64,000 nt of DNA, from the NCBI GenBank assembly GCA_018340375.1, contig JAFFJZ010000003.1, positions 14,384,001-14,448,000 on the forward strand, in the 5' to 3' direction. The notes under the pieces are model-generated. The model was not told where the DNA came from. It was given only the letters and a program-made list of their open reading frames with translations, and did not search any database. Origin of the DNA: Gonatopus flavifemur (taxonomy: Eukaryota; Arthropoda; Insecta; Hymenoptera; Dryinidae). The translations under genes were made by a program, and so were the position numbers. Below, in pieces: positions 51,101 to 62,663 of the stretch (its first letter is position 1; each line of letters starts with the position of its first letter).

Positions 51101-52385
51101 TTTCTGTTCTAGTAGAAAATTGGTATTGGAAACAAGTAAATTGATAATATACTGATAACGGATTTCAATGATAAATAATTCATCATGGATCATCGTGTGT
51201 CATTCTCGACAACGCAAGACGTGTACGTCGAGTGAGAATTCAGGGTTGTCCTTGGATAGCATTGTTTCAGCGGTACATTATTATAACGTACATATATAAT
51301 TGTTTTCCACGTTTGAACATCTATCGATGTGTCGATTTTAGTTCGGTTAATATGCTTGTCTCGACTTACTTGCATTTCGTCAGCTTCCTTTTGCACGCTG
51401 GCTACAGTCTTTCCTCGAAGTCTCACCAGAGATGCTATGGCCTCGTCCTTCCGACCTTTGCTCAACAAATAGTACGGCGATTCCGGCATTGTAAAGAAGC
51501 ATAGGAAAAATACTATCGGCACAATTCCGCAAATTATCAAAAAGGCCGTGTAGGATACGAACGGTCCGATGGCGTAAGAATATAACAATCCGCCTGTTAT
51601 GAACAGCTGAAGGAAGGAACCCAAAACTCCTCTTATCGATGTCTGTAATCGATCATTCGAAATTAGACTTATTCAATCTGAGATCGTAAGGATAAGACAA
51701 TTTTGTATACTCACATCAGCAATTTCTCCAACGTACATGGGAATAACCGTAAACGGGAATGCCAAGGAAAAACCGAATACTAAACGGGCAATGTACAATT
51801 GAGCTACATGCTTTGCAGTGGCAACTAAAATCCAACCAATCGTGAAGGGTAGTACGCAGAATAGTAGAGAATTTTTCCGACCAATCCTGAAAAATTTATA
51901 CAATTGTCTTCTACAATTGTTTTTATAAAGTTTTATTGTTAAGACCACTTCGGTTGTGCACTTTAAAATTGAAGTTCGAATCAGAAATTTTCCATCTCAC
52001 ATAGTTTCATTGACTCTACTGAAGTCTGATGCTTCAAGGTGGTTAATTGGAATGTGATAAATCGCAGAATACAACGAAAGTTTCAATATTGTCACGTATT
52101 TCGAGAAACTTGGTGAAGATATCGTTTACCGCGTGTTCATTTTGTGGGATTTAATTGGAAATTGTTAAAATTCTGATGACGCATACCTTTCTGCCATATA
52201 TCCTGCTGCAAAACTGCCATAAATTGCGCCCATTGCAACCAAAGATCCAATCCAGGAGCTTTGATCCGCTGTTAAGGCTTCCCCAAGAGGATTATCATCA
52301 GCTAGCGGATCAGTTTGGGAGAGTTTTGGTAAAATGGGACTGGTCCATCCCAACATAGCTCCTGTCCCAAGTACGCATATGTTAC
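41691..52385 (-). CDS. Tret1-like facilitated trehalose/sugar transporter (5' exon missing)
   Basis: MFS sugar porter of the plasma membrane; insect relatives move trehalose or hexoses by facilitated diffusion. Five minus-strand exons: 52187-52385, 51715-51886, 51370-51642, 45533-45841 and 41691-42128, with GT-AG sites and matching phases, give 463 codons including a split first one. Hallmarks in order: GYMAERIGRK after TM2; ARLVFGF and PMYVGEIA around TM4; PESP after TM6; QQFTGIN in TM7; VDRLGRR after TM8; GPLPW...GE in TM10; PETKGK at the C terminus. Helix content fits 12 membrane segments. The first codon of exon 52187-52385 is split (phase 1), so at least one upstream coding exon is needed. 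I did not find it between 52386 and 64000. Substrate is inferred from family resemblance. Confidence 0.9.
42129..45532 (-). other. transporter intron between exons D and E
   Basis: 3.4 kb. It contains an unexplained 215-codon plus-strand open frame (42348-42995, beginning at TTG; first ATG further in), for which I recognise no domain. The rest is AT-rich without clear features. Confidence 0.6.
45533..45841 (-). CDS. sugar transporter exon D (loop, TM7-TM8)
   Basis: 103 codons in phase 0. The intracellular helical loop (AAVEEAFRQEASISDLF) is followed by TM7 with SFQQFTGINVVLFYME, TM8, and VDRLGRRVLLVLSGIGETL. The donor GTAAGT is at the minus-strand end. It is separated from exon C by a 5.5-kb intron that holds a large repeat array. 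Confidence 0.94.
47083..48511. mobile_element. CCCTGGT-ended element filled with TTCAGAGAGA satellite
   Basis: 1429 bp. The ends are inverse over about 33 bases, beginning CCCTGGTAAAAAAA and continuing with CTCTCTGAATCTCTCTGA. Flanking bases are AA on both sides. The whole interior is variants of TTCAGAGAGATTCAGAG. Superimposed is a unit of about 150-185 bp, recognised by AAAAATTGTGCGTGG near 47370, 47541, 47724, 47874 and 48047, and a 74-bp unit (GAGGAAGCTTTGAAAT) at 48131, 48205 and 48279. Open frames inside arise from the repeat and are not considered genes. Confidence 0.75.
50241..50759. mobile_element. 519-bp fold-back element with ACGTT words
   Basis: The left end (T)CCAATAAACACACACACACG is the inverse of the right end, CCCAGTAAACACACGCACG on the minus strand. 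TT flanks both sides. The interior contains many AACGTT, ACGTT and AAACGT words in both orientations. No coding frame. Confidence 0.6.
51370..51642 (-). CDS. sugar transporter exon C (TM5-TM6, PESP)
   Basis: Starts TSIRGVLGSFLQLFITGG (TM5), then TM6 and FFTMPESPYYLLSKGR, followed by the charged intracellular loop ending KEADEMQ. Phase 0 at both ends, 91 codons. Acceptor GATTACAG, donor GTAAGT. Confidence 0.94.
51715..51886 (-). CDS. sugar transporter exon B (TM3-TM4)
   Basis: Completes the RIGRK motif. It then encodes TM3 (LPFTIGWILVATA) and TM4, with ARLVFGFSLAFPFTVIPMYV and GEIAD. Acceptor TTTTTCAG, donor GTGAGT, leaving in phase 0. Confidence 0.93.
52187..52385 (-). CDS. sugar transporter exon A (TM1-TM2)
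   Basis: First exon seen, after a TTTTCAG acceptor and entered in phase 1. It encodes NICVLGTGAMLGWTSPILP (TM1), an Asp/Pro-rich extracellular loop, and TM2 with GSLVAMGAIYGSFAAGYMAE. It ends in phase 2 in an arginine codon of the AERIGRK motif (donor GTATGC). Confidence 0.92.
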
Positions 52386-55300
52386 CTGAAAAATGAGCAT
52401 TCCACTTTTCAAAAAGGATATTTCTTCGAGTGTTATGATTTTCTTGTCAAATTTTATATGCTTATTCATTTTTGATACTTTTCATAATCAGTGTCTCTTC
52501 GTTCTTGATAAAGACAAACCATTTGAATAATTATCAGTAAAGTTTATCCAATACTGAGATTCAAGTATCTTTCTTTTTAGGATGCGCAGAATAAAAATTA
52601 GATCACTTTCTTTGTTTGCTAAAATTGGATTTTTTCATAAACACACACACATATTGGATACGATTTATTCCTTTTATACAATATTTCAAGATCGATTACG
52701 TCAATCATTCATCATCCGTATCGATAAATCATATTTTGGAAAACTCGTTATTAATTTGAAACGATTTAAATAATAAATACCCTTATGGGATCAATATTTT
52801 CATTCAATCAAGTATGTCATTCGAATATTTAATTTTGGAACGTTGTTGAAACGTATGTGCACATTCCTTGAATTCACAAACTCGAATCCACCCGATTGAG
52901 GGGTGAAGATGAATCGCAACGCCCATCCCATACAATCATTTGAATACATTCTTGATCATCATTTTCTTCTTTTGTTTTTCATAAATCAGCGATTGATATG
53001 AACATCGTATTTTGTCAAGCGAGGAAGACTCATCGGGGATTCGAAATAATTCAAATCAATATCGTGGGACTGGTTGATTGATTAATCGATCCATCAATTA
53101 TATCTTACGTGCAAAACTTGAAGAAAAATATTTTCATAATATTGTTGAATAATTCGTATTATTTCACGAGCAACGTGTGTACAAAAAATAGAAAATATTT
53201 CATTTGTTCTATATCCACAATTCCCGAACTCTAAATAAATTAGGAATTATTGAAACGGTGTAATGAAAACGACAAAATATTTAAACAGCGCGTAGTGATT
53301 TAACAAAGATAAATTCAAATCAAATTCATTTGTTTTCTTAATTGCAGATTCTTATTTATCTTAGGATCAAATCAGTGTATGAACAAGTTATCTGCGAACA
53401 AACACGATTAATTGTTTTATCATTCTTATCGATACACTACTTCAGTTCAGCTTCCACAGTGGACCCTCGTGCTTTTATTGACACAATAAAATTGTATCAA
53501 GTTCGAGGCATGAGATCGGTACAGCAATAAATAAAACGACATGATGATTTTCAAAGCAAACAATGAGAATTAAATTTTGTTTTCAAAAATATTACACTTC
53601 TGTTATATCTATTCGTAATAGTCACTATCAAAATCTACGATACGACTAGAGTTTTTAATGTATTTGTAGCGAAAGATGATGATTTTTTGTACGGAAATCG
53701 TCTCGTGGTACTTGAGAAAAATCATTGACGTGATATAACGTAAAGTTAATTCACTATCTCTTATGTACCATGTGACATAACAACGCACCTAGTAAAGGTA
53801 ATAATCAAAATTGATAAATTCTTCAATCATGACGATTTTTATCGTCTTTAGGCTCGACGTAGCATCGAATTATCGCGTGTTTTTAATTAGAATATCATCA
53901 AGTAATGAGACTTGTCAAATAAAATAATATACACAAGGAGTTTTCGATGTAACATGTTCTCTTATCAGATTGCGATCGATCATTGTCGAATGTCTTACTT
54001 ATCGATAATACGCACATACTTACAGTGAAGAATTTCGCTGCCCGTTTATAAAAATCATCATTAAGTTGATCCGATATTGCAGCCTGAGTGGTATTCAATC
54101 TGAATAATCTGAGGAAGGATGGATTCATTCGATCTAATTTCAAATGATTTTTGAAAATGTCTTTACGCAGGCTTCCAAAATTTTGTATCAACTTTGAAGC
54201 TCCGATGAAATGAATTATATAATCATCTAATATTGCATTGAAGTTTAATAGACGATCAAAAAGAATCCAACAAACTTTAGAGCACGAGTTTCTGTTCAAA
54301 TCGAAGAATGAATAACGGCGTGATACATATTTCTCATTTTTGTAAAAGGATTTCATTCTTCATTTACTCATTCAATAGACTGCATATATCGCAATTCCTT
54401 TTTTTCTTCTTCAAGTGACATCGAAATATCAAAAATAGAAACGAAAAAAGAAGAAGAAAACATATTTGTTCGCACGATATGATTACAAAACTTGCCGACT
54501 TGAATGAAAATTTCTGTCAACGGGTTTGGTGGTGTTGCGTGGTTCTTATCACGCGCTCCAAAGAAAATACGTGAGCGGAGAAGAAAAGTACACGTGGTTT
54601 CGGTTTTAAATCTAAGAAGCATCCATCTTCATACGTTGTTAAGTATGTCTTGAGGTTTCATTCCTTTTTCAGTTACATGTAATTGAGTTTCCAATTTTCG
54701 TTAGTATTAAGTATATATGCGAATGGAAATCTGAAGCTTTACGCAGAAATTTCCAACAATGTGAAATCATTCATGAAAATTCAATTGAGAAATGACAGCT
54801 CGAATTCAATGAAATACAAAGTATTTGATCATCGCGCAGTGCTCAATTTTGTGTGAAATAAAATAATGATAGGCAAAAATTACTGGGTTTTTAATTGACA
54901 GTTGTTATCATGTGATACGTGATAAGGAAAAAAATATGCTGTTGTGAAATTTCGTAAGTGTGTATGAAAAATATAACTGGAACATCAAACAACTGTGCTT
55001 AGATTTTGCAAAACGTTCTTGTGCTTTACGTAATATCCAAACCATTTGAGATTTCCTGTAAATATGTATTCTCAAATAGTGTTATGACAAGCGAAACCAC
55101 GAGGTCAAGATAATTTATGTGTACACTTGACCGCACGAGTCTGACGTTTTCTACACGTGACCCTAAGGTATATCGAACATAATTAAAGATGAGGTACAGG
55201 TTTGAAGAAATACAAAAAAATATTAACTCCTTCTGATTCATTGAAAAGTATAGTGCAAAATTAAAGATATAAACCACATAATTTTTCCTGTATAGCTTAT

Positions 55301-58300
55301 CAAAGTTTCAAAAAAGAACTTTAATGCTCTGTTCCATCAGCTGCTGTTGCATTATCTCGAGTGATACAATAATAATTAGAATATATACCTACATTATTGA
55401 TATTACTTCAATAAAATTTGTTATAAATGTATATATAGGCCGCAAGTAACATGAATGTGTTACAAGGAATATAGTTGATTTCAATCAGTACTGAATCTCC
55501 CTCTGGTTGACTCAACGGAAGACTACGCACTATAATTTTTAAGGGGATGAATTTCATTGATGCGGATCTAGATAGTACCAATTATTGAAACATCGAATGA
55601 CTAAACACTTTTTAAAATTAATAGAAATGTGTATACTCGAAAATCTCTTTTATTTATCTTCCATCATTCGTTGATAATAATTTTCTGACATTTCTCACCT
55701 GTCGATCTTCTTGTAATCAATTTTAATTAGATGTATGATAAAAATGTACATTCATGATAAGTCATCAACCGATAACAATCAGAATTGTGCCATTATACAT
55801 TGCAAAAGAAAAAAAGATTCCATTCGCTGATAAGATTTTGGTTTTTGCAAAGAAAAAAATTCTCTCGAGTATTCAATAAAACTGAAACCCCCTCAACGCT
55901 TTTGGCGAATTCTAGTGGGATCTGCCGCATGGATTTAATCGAAAGGAAGATTCAGTGAATGGGACTGCAATGCAGTTGTGGGTAGATAAATATACACGAA
56001 CACGTCTATCTTCCGTTGCTACTTTCCAATTTGTACAATTAATTTTGTCACCGTCATATTGAAAGGAATATTGACACAGCTGTCAATTTATAATACACAA
56101 GAGAATCGACTTTATTATAATTCAGAACAATATTATGAATGTTCAATTATTAATGTACCAAGTAGGCTTCGAGTACATATTTTGAGGATATTGAATTTTC
56201 AGCGCAAATATGAAGAATCATTCTTAATATAATAATAATAATAATTACAAAAAAAAACATGAAGTGCGAGGTATCAAAATTTTATTCGTCGTTTGTGAAA
56301 TATGATGTTACGTGACAATTATTTGTTCCCGTGATAAATTTGTTTGTAAATGTGAAACTTGTTTAATAAAATTCGCAAGCTAATCACAGAATTTATGCAT
56401 GTTTTATGAGCATTTAGTCGAGTAAAATGGGAAGTAGTTACAAAACTGATTATAATTTCGAATGTCTCTTGAACTTGGACAAGAAAAATAAATAATCATA
56501 CATATTTATGAAAGTAGAGATAGAATATCCGTATGAAGAGGGACTTCGGTAGATTATAACTGTTTCGTTGTATTCAGTAACACAAAAAAAAACTAATCAT
56601 TCAAATTGGATCAAGAATTTGAAGGATGTCGATTGGAAGAAACAAAATTCCTAATATTCCTGACAGAGAAAAGCAAATGATGCCTACGACATTTTCATTT
56701 GTTTTATTTTTTTATTCGATCGATATGCAATAATTAAAAAAGGTAGAGATAGTGAATAAGATTCTTATAATTTTGCTCTTGTTTGTGATATTTGAACATT
56801 CGGGGTGTATTTTGGGAGCGTTAAAAGTTGTTCAACGAAATAACGATATTTCAATGTAATATTTGATAAAATTACTGCAGCTTCCCTAGCCTAGGAGAGA
56901 TCAATCTGGTCGATTTTTGTTGGAGATTTTGAAGGTTTCGTAATGGCTTACGAATAATAGATCAAACCCCTCGGGTTGTATTTATCGAACTATATGTTTC
57001 AGGGGTTTTTTACTGCTTTGGACAATGAAGTTTTACAACCATGTGCAATTTCGTAGATTCAATCTCAAAATTGATTGGAAATGAACCACTTACTTTTGAT
57101 GATATTTTGATTGAAGTATTGGTTCGCATACCTTATGAAATTCCACAAAGCCACTTACATCAGAAATTTCGTTCCCTATGTTCTGTTTGTTTTCTTCCCT
57201 TCTCCAGAATGTATTCATCGTCAGACCAAAATATAGCGTCTCAACTTATCACCATTGATGGCAAATGTTTTTTTGGTCAATTTATGAGAGGAAAAAACCA
57301 ATTCAGCATTATCGGCATTAAATTGAATCGTTTGCAAAGAAATTCATTTTTTCAACCTCGTTCGAGAATTCTAATCTACCTCTCGGCACGTGTCATTTTT
57401 TCCTTCTTTTTTTTTTTTCATCGAACTATTACATAATTTGATAATATTGAATGAAATCGATGACTTAATTAAAAATCTGATCAAACGAGTCCATTGCATC
57501 GCATATATGGACCAATTGATGTTTTTTCACTTCCTTCGTCGTTTGAGGTTTGGTAATAAATTTCGTCCAAATAATTTTGTTACAATTCATGCTTGAAACA
57601 AATTGTGAAGGAAATTGAAGTGATTATTGGAATATAAACCACTTTTATCGAGCCTCACGAAGGGATATTTCAGGGACATTTCATTGTACGGATCGAACTG
57701 CGCTATGCTTTGGGTTTTTATTGCCGATTTTACGATAAGGCAGATTTTTTCTACACTCTTTGATGTATTGCGTTTTCAGAACAATGGTTTGTTATCGTAG
57801 GGTCCACAGAAAATTGTTTATTTTCATTTGCCAACGTGTTCATTTCAGAAACTGAATCGTTAATTTTAAAATTGTAGTCACAATTTTCCTTGCTGTGTCA
57901 AGAATATTTTTTTTTGATCAGCAAAATCTCTTTTCTGTGCATCAAAACTTGCTCACTCGATACGAGTCTATTTGACTGAGTATATCCTTATGAAACATGC
58001 ATTTTCATCTACTCGGATGTAAAATATATTCTTCCCTTCTGTACAGAAATCACTGTTCTCAAAAGAATTCGAATTCCCAGTTTTTGTTGTAATTACAAAC
58101 TATTTGTTCCTTCCACTCGAAGGAAACAAGTCGAACTTTTGTTAAAAATAATCATTCACTTGGAAATGTTCTGAAACTTTTTCAAAACTAGATTAGCTTG
58201 AATTAATACGGAATGAATCCAGCGACAGAAGTTTCATACAACTCTGGAATCAAACGAAGCATATTTTTGGAATGACAGAAAACATTATTCTATCAAGGTA

Positions 58301-58460
58301 GGGTCAAAATTGGCCGAAATTAAATGTTTTTGTGCAAATATTTCGACTTTTAATCTCAGAAAATATTTGACCATTTCGAATAAATATTCTCAATAAACGT
58401 ATTCCTTTCTTTTCCATGATCTTACGGGATATTCGAAACACCCAGATACTACAGTGCCTA
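52386..58460. other. region upstream of the transporter exons
   Basis: Probably the first intron of the transporter gene. No exon encoding the missing N terminus was found with a phase-1 donor. A short GC-rich patch lies around 55880-55945. The minus-strand open frame at 53898-54356 (152 codons) has no recognisable domain and is not called. Confidence 0.5.
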
Positions 58461-58815
58461 CCCAGACAGCACAGAAAGTTCTCTGTATGTTTCGGAAACG
58501 TACTCTGGGTTCTGCGTGTTTTGGTCTCCATGGAATAGGTTTTCCAAACGTTTGGAGTATCTTCCCTTTTGATGCTTCTGATTGAGTTCTGAGGGCGTTC
58601 TTTTTATCTACTACGGGATGTTCTCGCCATGTCTTCCAAACGTCCTTTCGTGAAAACTACCCTTCAAAAACACAAAATCACACGGTGGACATGAATGGAA
58701 CTAAACGGGACATTTGCATGTCCCTGGGACACACATGTGACGTTCTTAGAACATCCTGAGACATTATTTGCACGTTCCCTTTGTAACCAAGTACGTTTTC
58801 GGAACCCTGTATGGG
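58461..58815. mobile_element. 355-bp element, CCCAGACAG / CCCATACAG ends
   Basis: Starts CCCAGACAGCACAGAAAG. The right end reads CCCATACAGGGTTCCGAAAA on the minus strand. TA flanks both sides. Internal ACGTAC, AACGTC and GGAACG words recur in both orientations, including TTCGGAAACGTAC on the left and its near inverse on the right. Confidence 0.5.
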
Positions 58816-60476
58816 TACTATTGCTATATTACCGAACGAATATTATCTACCAATTTTGCGTCAAACCTCATTTACACCTGACATTTTCTATTTGTGTTTT
58901 TTTTCCTAATCCTTATATACTCGGAAGAGTTGAATTAAAATAAAATAAAAAAATAGTGAGGAGAGATGCGAAAGAAGGAGAAGGGAGAAAAGTCAGTCAA
59001 GAAGGGGGCAAAAAACCGTTGAGAAACAGAGCAAATAACTGATACGTAAGAAGGTCATTCAGTTAGGTCGGCCATTGAAATTTCTCAACACTTTTCAAAG
59101 ATTGAAAATTTTCCGCGTTGATAAGTCTCTTTCCATCCAAGTTGAACAATTTATCTCATCCGAAAGAGTCATCTAGGAATTCATTATTACATCGAGACTC
59201 TCTATGATTTGACGAATAGCTGTAAAGATAAACGTGGTTGAGACCGTGAGTGTGTATTGTTGTGATCGAACGTACGATGGTGGTTGTAGGTTTCGTTAAA
59301 TATAGCTAAGATACAAGAATAAGCGGGATTCGAATGTTTCATTGATAACTACAAAAAATGAGAGGAAAAATTTTAGAGCAACATAATTTTAGACGCGGTA
59401 TCAGTTCCGAAGAGTTATCTCTCAAGAGATGCGAGAGAGAACGAATTAGCTGGGACAGCAATCTCGTGGACCGTCGTTGTAATGATACGATAGCGCCGGC
59501 CGGTGTCACGATTTGCTACTTCTTTTTACAGGGTATGCTGGATCGACTAGACTTGCTTGAACTTATAATGTTATCGTTAGATATAGAATGAAAAAATCTA
59601 GCTGAAATCAGTGATAGTAACTTCGATTTAGTTGTTTGCATCGGAAATTTTATTAAATTTCTTGAATGCTTAGTTTTCTAAAGTGAATCAAGGCCTGGAA
59701 TGACAAACGCTGTTTGCTTGGAAGGGTTGAAATTTTTAGTCATCCAAGTATTGCAACATTGAATATACTTTCTTCGGTATGGAAGTACAATTTGAAGGTT
59801 TGCTGTGTCAATTGAATGCAATCATTTGAAATCCTTGAAATTGAAGAACAGTATTGTCATGAAAAATACACAAACATTGTTCAAAAGCTCAACAATAATT
59901 TTAATCTTCTACATCAAAAAAAGATCTTGATCCTCAGTTATCTCACGGGAATCCAGAAGGAACAACAAGTTTTTCAAAGCTGATGTCCATCGGGTTCATC
60001 GGGGTAATGAGATACGATTTGGAACAAAAACATATGAATTAAGTCTGAGAATTTCAACAGATTTTTTTATCAAGCTTCATCACTTGACGCCAAAGCATGA
60101 CGAAAGGTTCATGAAATTAAATGAAAATACGTGGAGTAATTGAGGGTGAGAAATCCTTTGGAACTATGAAGTTGAAAGTATTAGGGTGATTATAAATGGT
60201 GTTCTTGGTCAATGACTGTTTTTCATTGCCATCGTGAATCCTTAATTCCAATATATGTATATTTTTGATTTTATAATTCTGATTTAGAACAAACTATCTT
60301 GTTAAATGATGTACCAGGCAAGATCACGTACTATTGGTAATTTTTGTTTCGTCTGATTGTACAATGTTCCAAGTTTCAAGGATGCCATACGACATCTTCT
60401 GATTTCAAATTCTCGCAACATTGAAAGAATGTAATGTTTTTCGCAACATATAGCAATCCAGTAACTTCTCGCATGA
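58816..60476. other. non-coding stretch
   Basis: No gene is recognised. A GC-richer patch lies around 59440-59515 in otherwise AT-rich sequence. It could belong to an unplaced 5' exon or promoter, but no splice-consistent exon is visible. Confidence 0.5.
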
Positions 60477-60824
60477 CCCTGCTAAAAATTTCCCATAGAA
60501 AACGATAAAAGTTTTCCTATCGGTTTCAATGTGGTTCCTGAAACTCATGGATTTACGATAAAATTTTATCGATTCTTATCGTATTCTATAGAATTTAAGA
60601 GGTATGTATCTGGTTTTATCGTGAAATTCCTATGGAAAATGTACTACTTATTTAAATGGAAACAGGTTATATTTTTTCAAATAATTAATACTTTTTCTAT
60701 GGGAATTTCACGATAAAATTCTATCGGAAATCTACGATGAAGCATCGGGAATTCCAATTTCGGAAACCACATTGAAACCGATAGGAAAAATTGTATCGTT
60801 TTCTATGGGAAATTTTTAGCAGGG
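60477..60824. mobile_element. 348-bp element with about 66-bp terminal inverted repeats
   Basis: The ends begin CCCTGCTAAAAATTTCCCAT on both strands and stay inverse for about 66 bases with few mismatches. GA flanks both sides. The interior repeats CGATAAAATTTTATCG-like palindromes. The long, well-matched arms suggest a fairly recent insertion. No transposase frame. Confidence 0.85.
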
Positions 60825-62508
60825 GATGTAGATGTCTCAACTATCGAAAGTTTCGCATCATTGAAAATAATACGATAATTTTGATTTATTTTATATTTGG
60901 AATCAATATTTCATTTCTTTTTTCCTCACTTGTTATTGTTATCATTGAATATTTAGATTCGTTAATGAAAGACACTTCAGACGCAATCGCTTGGTCAATA
61001 TTATCCATCCTTTTTTGTTCTCCCACTGTAACGCGATATTTCTCTTCTTTTTGGTCTTTCAAGTCACGAGACATCGTAGTTATCTCAAAAAGTTGTAATC
61101 GCTTGATTGAAGGGAGAGAAGAAAAATGAGATACGGACGGTCCTGTACAATTTGAAAACAATCGTACTAAAAATATCTGTAAGAAACTGATATACTTTCT
61201 TTCGTATGTATTTGTATCTTCCAAGCACGTGCAGTTTTTGAAATATCTCCGATATTTTCAATCGAATAAACCAATGAGAGAATTTCAGTGCTTCGATAGA
61301 TGGATTGTGGAGAAAAGAAATGAAAGAGAAAATTCCAATTGCGATTGACAAGTCAAAAAATTGAACCTGATTTCGTTGAATTAAACTGTCTATTTCCTGG
61401 AATTCGATTTGGATTTAATTGTTCATTTATTAAGGATTGAAAGGACACCATTGTTACTATTCGAGCACTTTGTTTTCCGACCAAATTGCTCGAAATTGAA
61501 TTCGTTGAAAAACATCTGAAATCTTCAGAGGTGATTCTTTGAGATCTTATTTATACATCTGCATAAACCGTAAAATTTTGAATTTTAGGGAATGTTTTTT
61601 CATTTTTGTGGTACCTGATGAATAGTAATGAGATAAACAAACTTTGATACCGATAAAAAAGAAATCAGTCTCTGCATTTTGCCTGCTGTAACAAATTTTG
61701 TCTGTGTTCGAATTTTTTTACACACTAAAAAAAGTTTGTTTTTTTTTCATTTTTGAACAACCACAAATTCCAACTACGCATGGACCAAATTTTTTTTCTT
61801 CAGCAAAATGTTGAACAATAAAATACTTTTCAGACAATCCCAAATGCGTTGTTAGTAGAACCATAGTTTTTGCTTATCAACATTCTATCAAAATATTTTT
61901 TTTCGATGCAAATTCGAAGAGAAATCCATATTCTTTGAATTAATGATTCAAAGGAGAATCCCATTCATGAGGATGATGATACGCTTTTTGTACTGCCGCA
62001 CTATCATATGGAAAATTATTATAATTTATCAATGTACATTGATGTTAATAAATCCCAACTCACCCCGTATCACTGAAGTGTACTCGGTACAATCAAAAGA
62101 GTTCAACGTTTGAACTCACTTAAATCAAATATGCGAGTAATAAAGATGATACGAAACATTTAAACTTAACATCAATCTATCGAGGTGGCAAAAACTCGAC
62201 CCCAGTTGTAGAAATTATATCATTATCGTTGCAGTTATTTAGATTATTCTGTACCGAAGAATGAATTCCGCGATAAGGAAAAATTGGTTTATTCCATGTC
62301 TATATACATCGAATTGAAAGTTAACTGATGAACGTACGTTTTTTGTTCTTGTATTTGATTTTCGTCGACTCAATCATTTTTGTGTGACATTGTTGGAAAT
62401 GTTAGCATATTCGCGCTCTAGTTCATCGTAGAATTGTCGTAGAATGATGAAACCGACACCAATGAGATTTTAATTTACATTGGCTCAGTTTATAAACCCA
62501 GTCTGCTA
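60825..62508. other. non-coding stretch
   Basis: AT-rich. Overlapping 112-codon frames on both strands near 60791-61224 share no recognised domain. Nothing else is supported. Confidence 0.5.
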
Positions 62509-62663
62509 CCCTGAAATTTCTTCAACCCAAATCAATGATTATTCGTCCTGTACCAAAGAAATATTCATTTGGATCAACAAAATATTCTTTGAAACCAAAA
62601 TACAATGTTTGGTACAGGGCAAATAACCATTTATTTGGCTCGAAGAAATTTATTTTTTCAGTG
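62509..62663. mobile_element. 155-bp fold-back element, CCCTGAAA/CACTGAAA ends
   Basis: The left arm begins CCCTGAAATTTCTTCAACCC and contains CCTGTACCAAAG. The right arm is its inverse (minus strand CACTGAAAAAATAAATTTC, with CCCTGTACCAAA). TA flanks both sides. The whole element folds into one hairpin. No coding capacity. Confidence 0.65.

Larger units (their letters stand above)
45842..51369 (-). other. transporter intron between exons C and D
   Basis: 5.5 kb holding two elements listed separately (47083-48511 and 50241-50759). A GC-richer patch lies around 49500-49690, containing GTGACGTC and CACGTGAC words. That patch could be regulatory; there is no direct evidence. No extra coding exon is seen. 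Confidence 0.6.

Noticed and set aside
53898..54356. 152-codon minus-strand frame, considered as the missing transporter N terminus
   Set aside because: It lacks the expected short N-terminal sequence and a phase-1 donor; no resemblance to sugar transporters.
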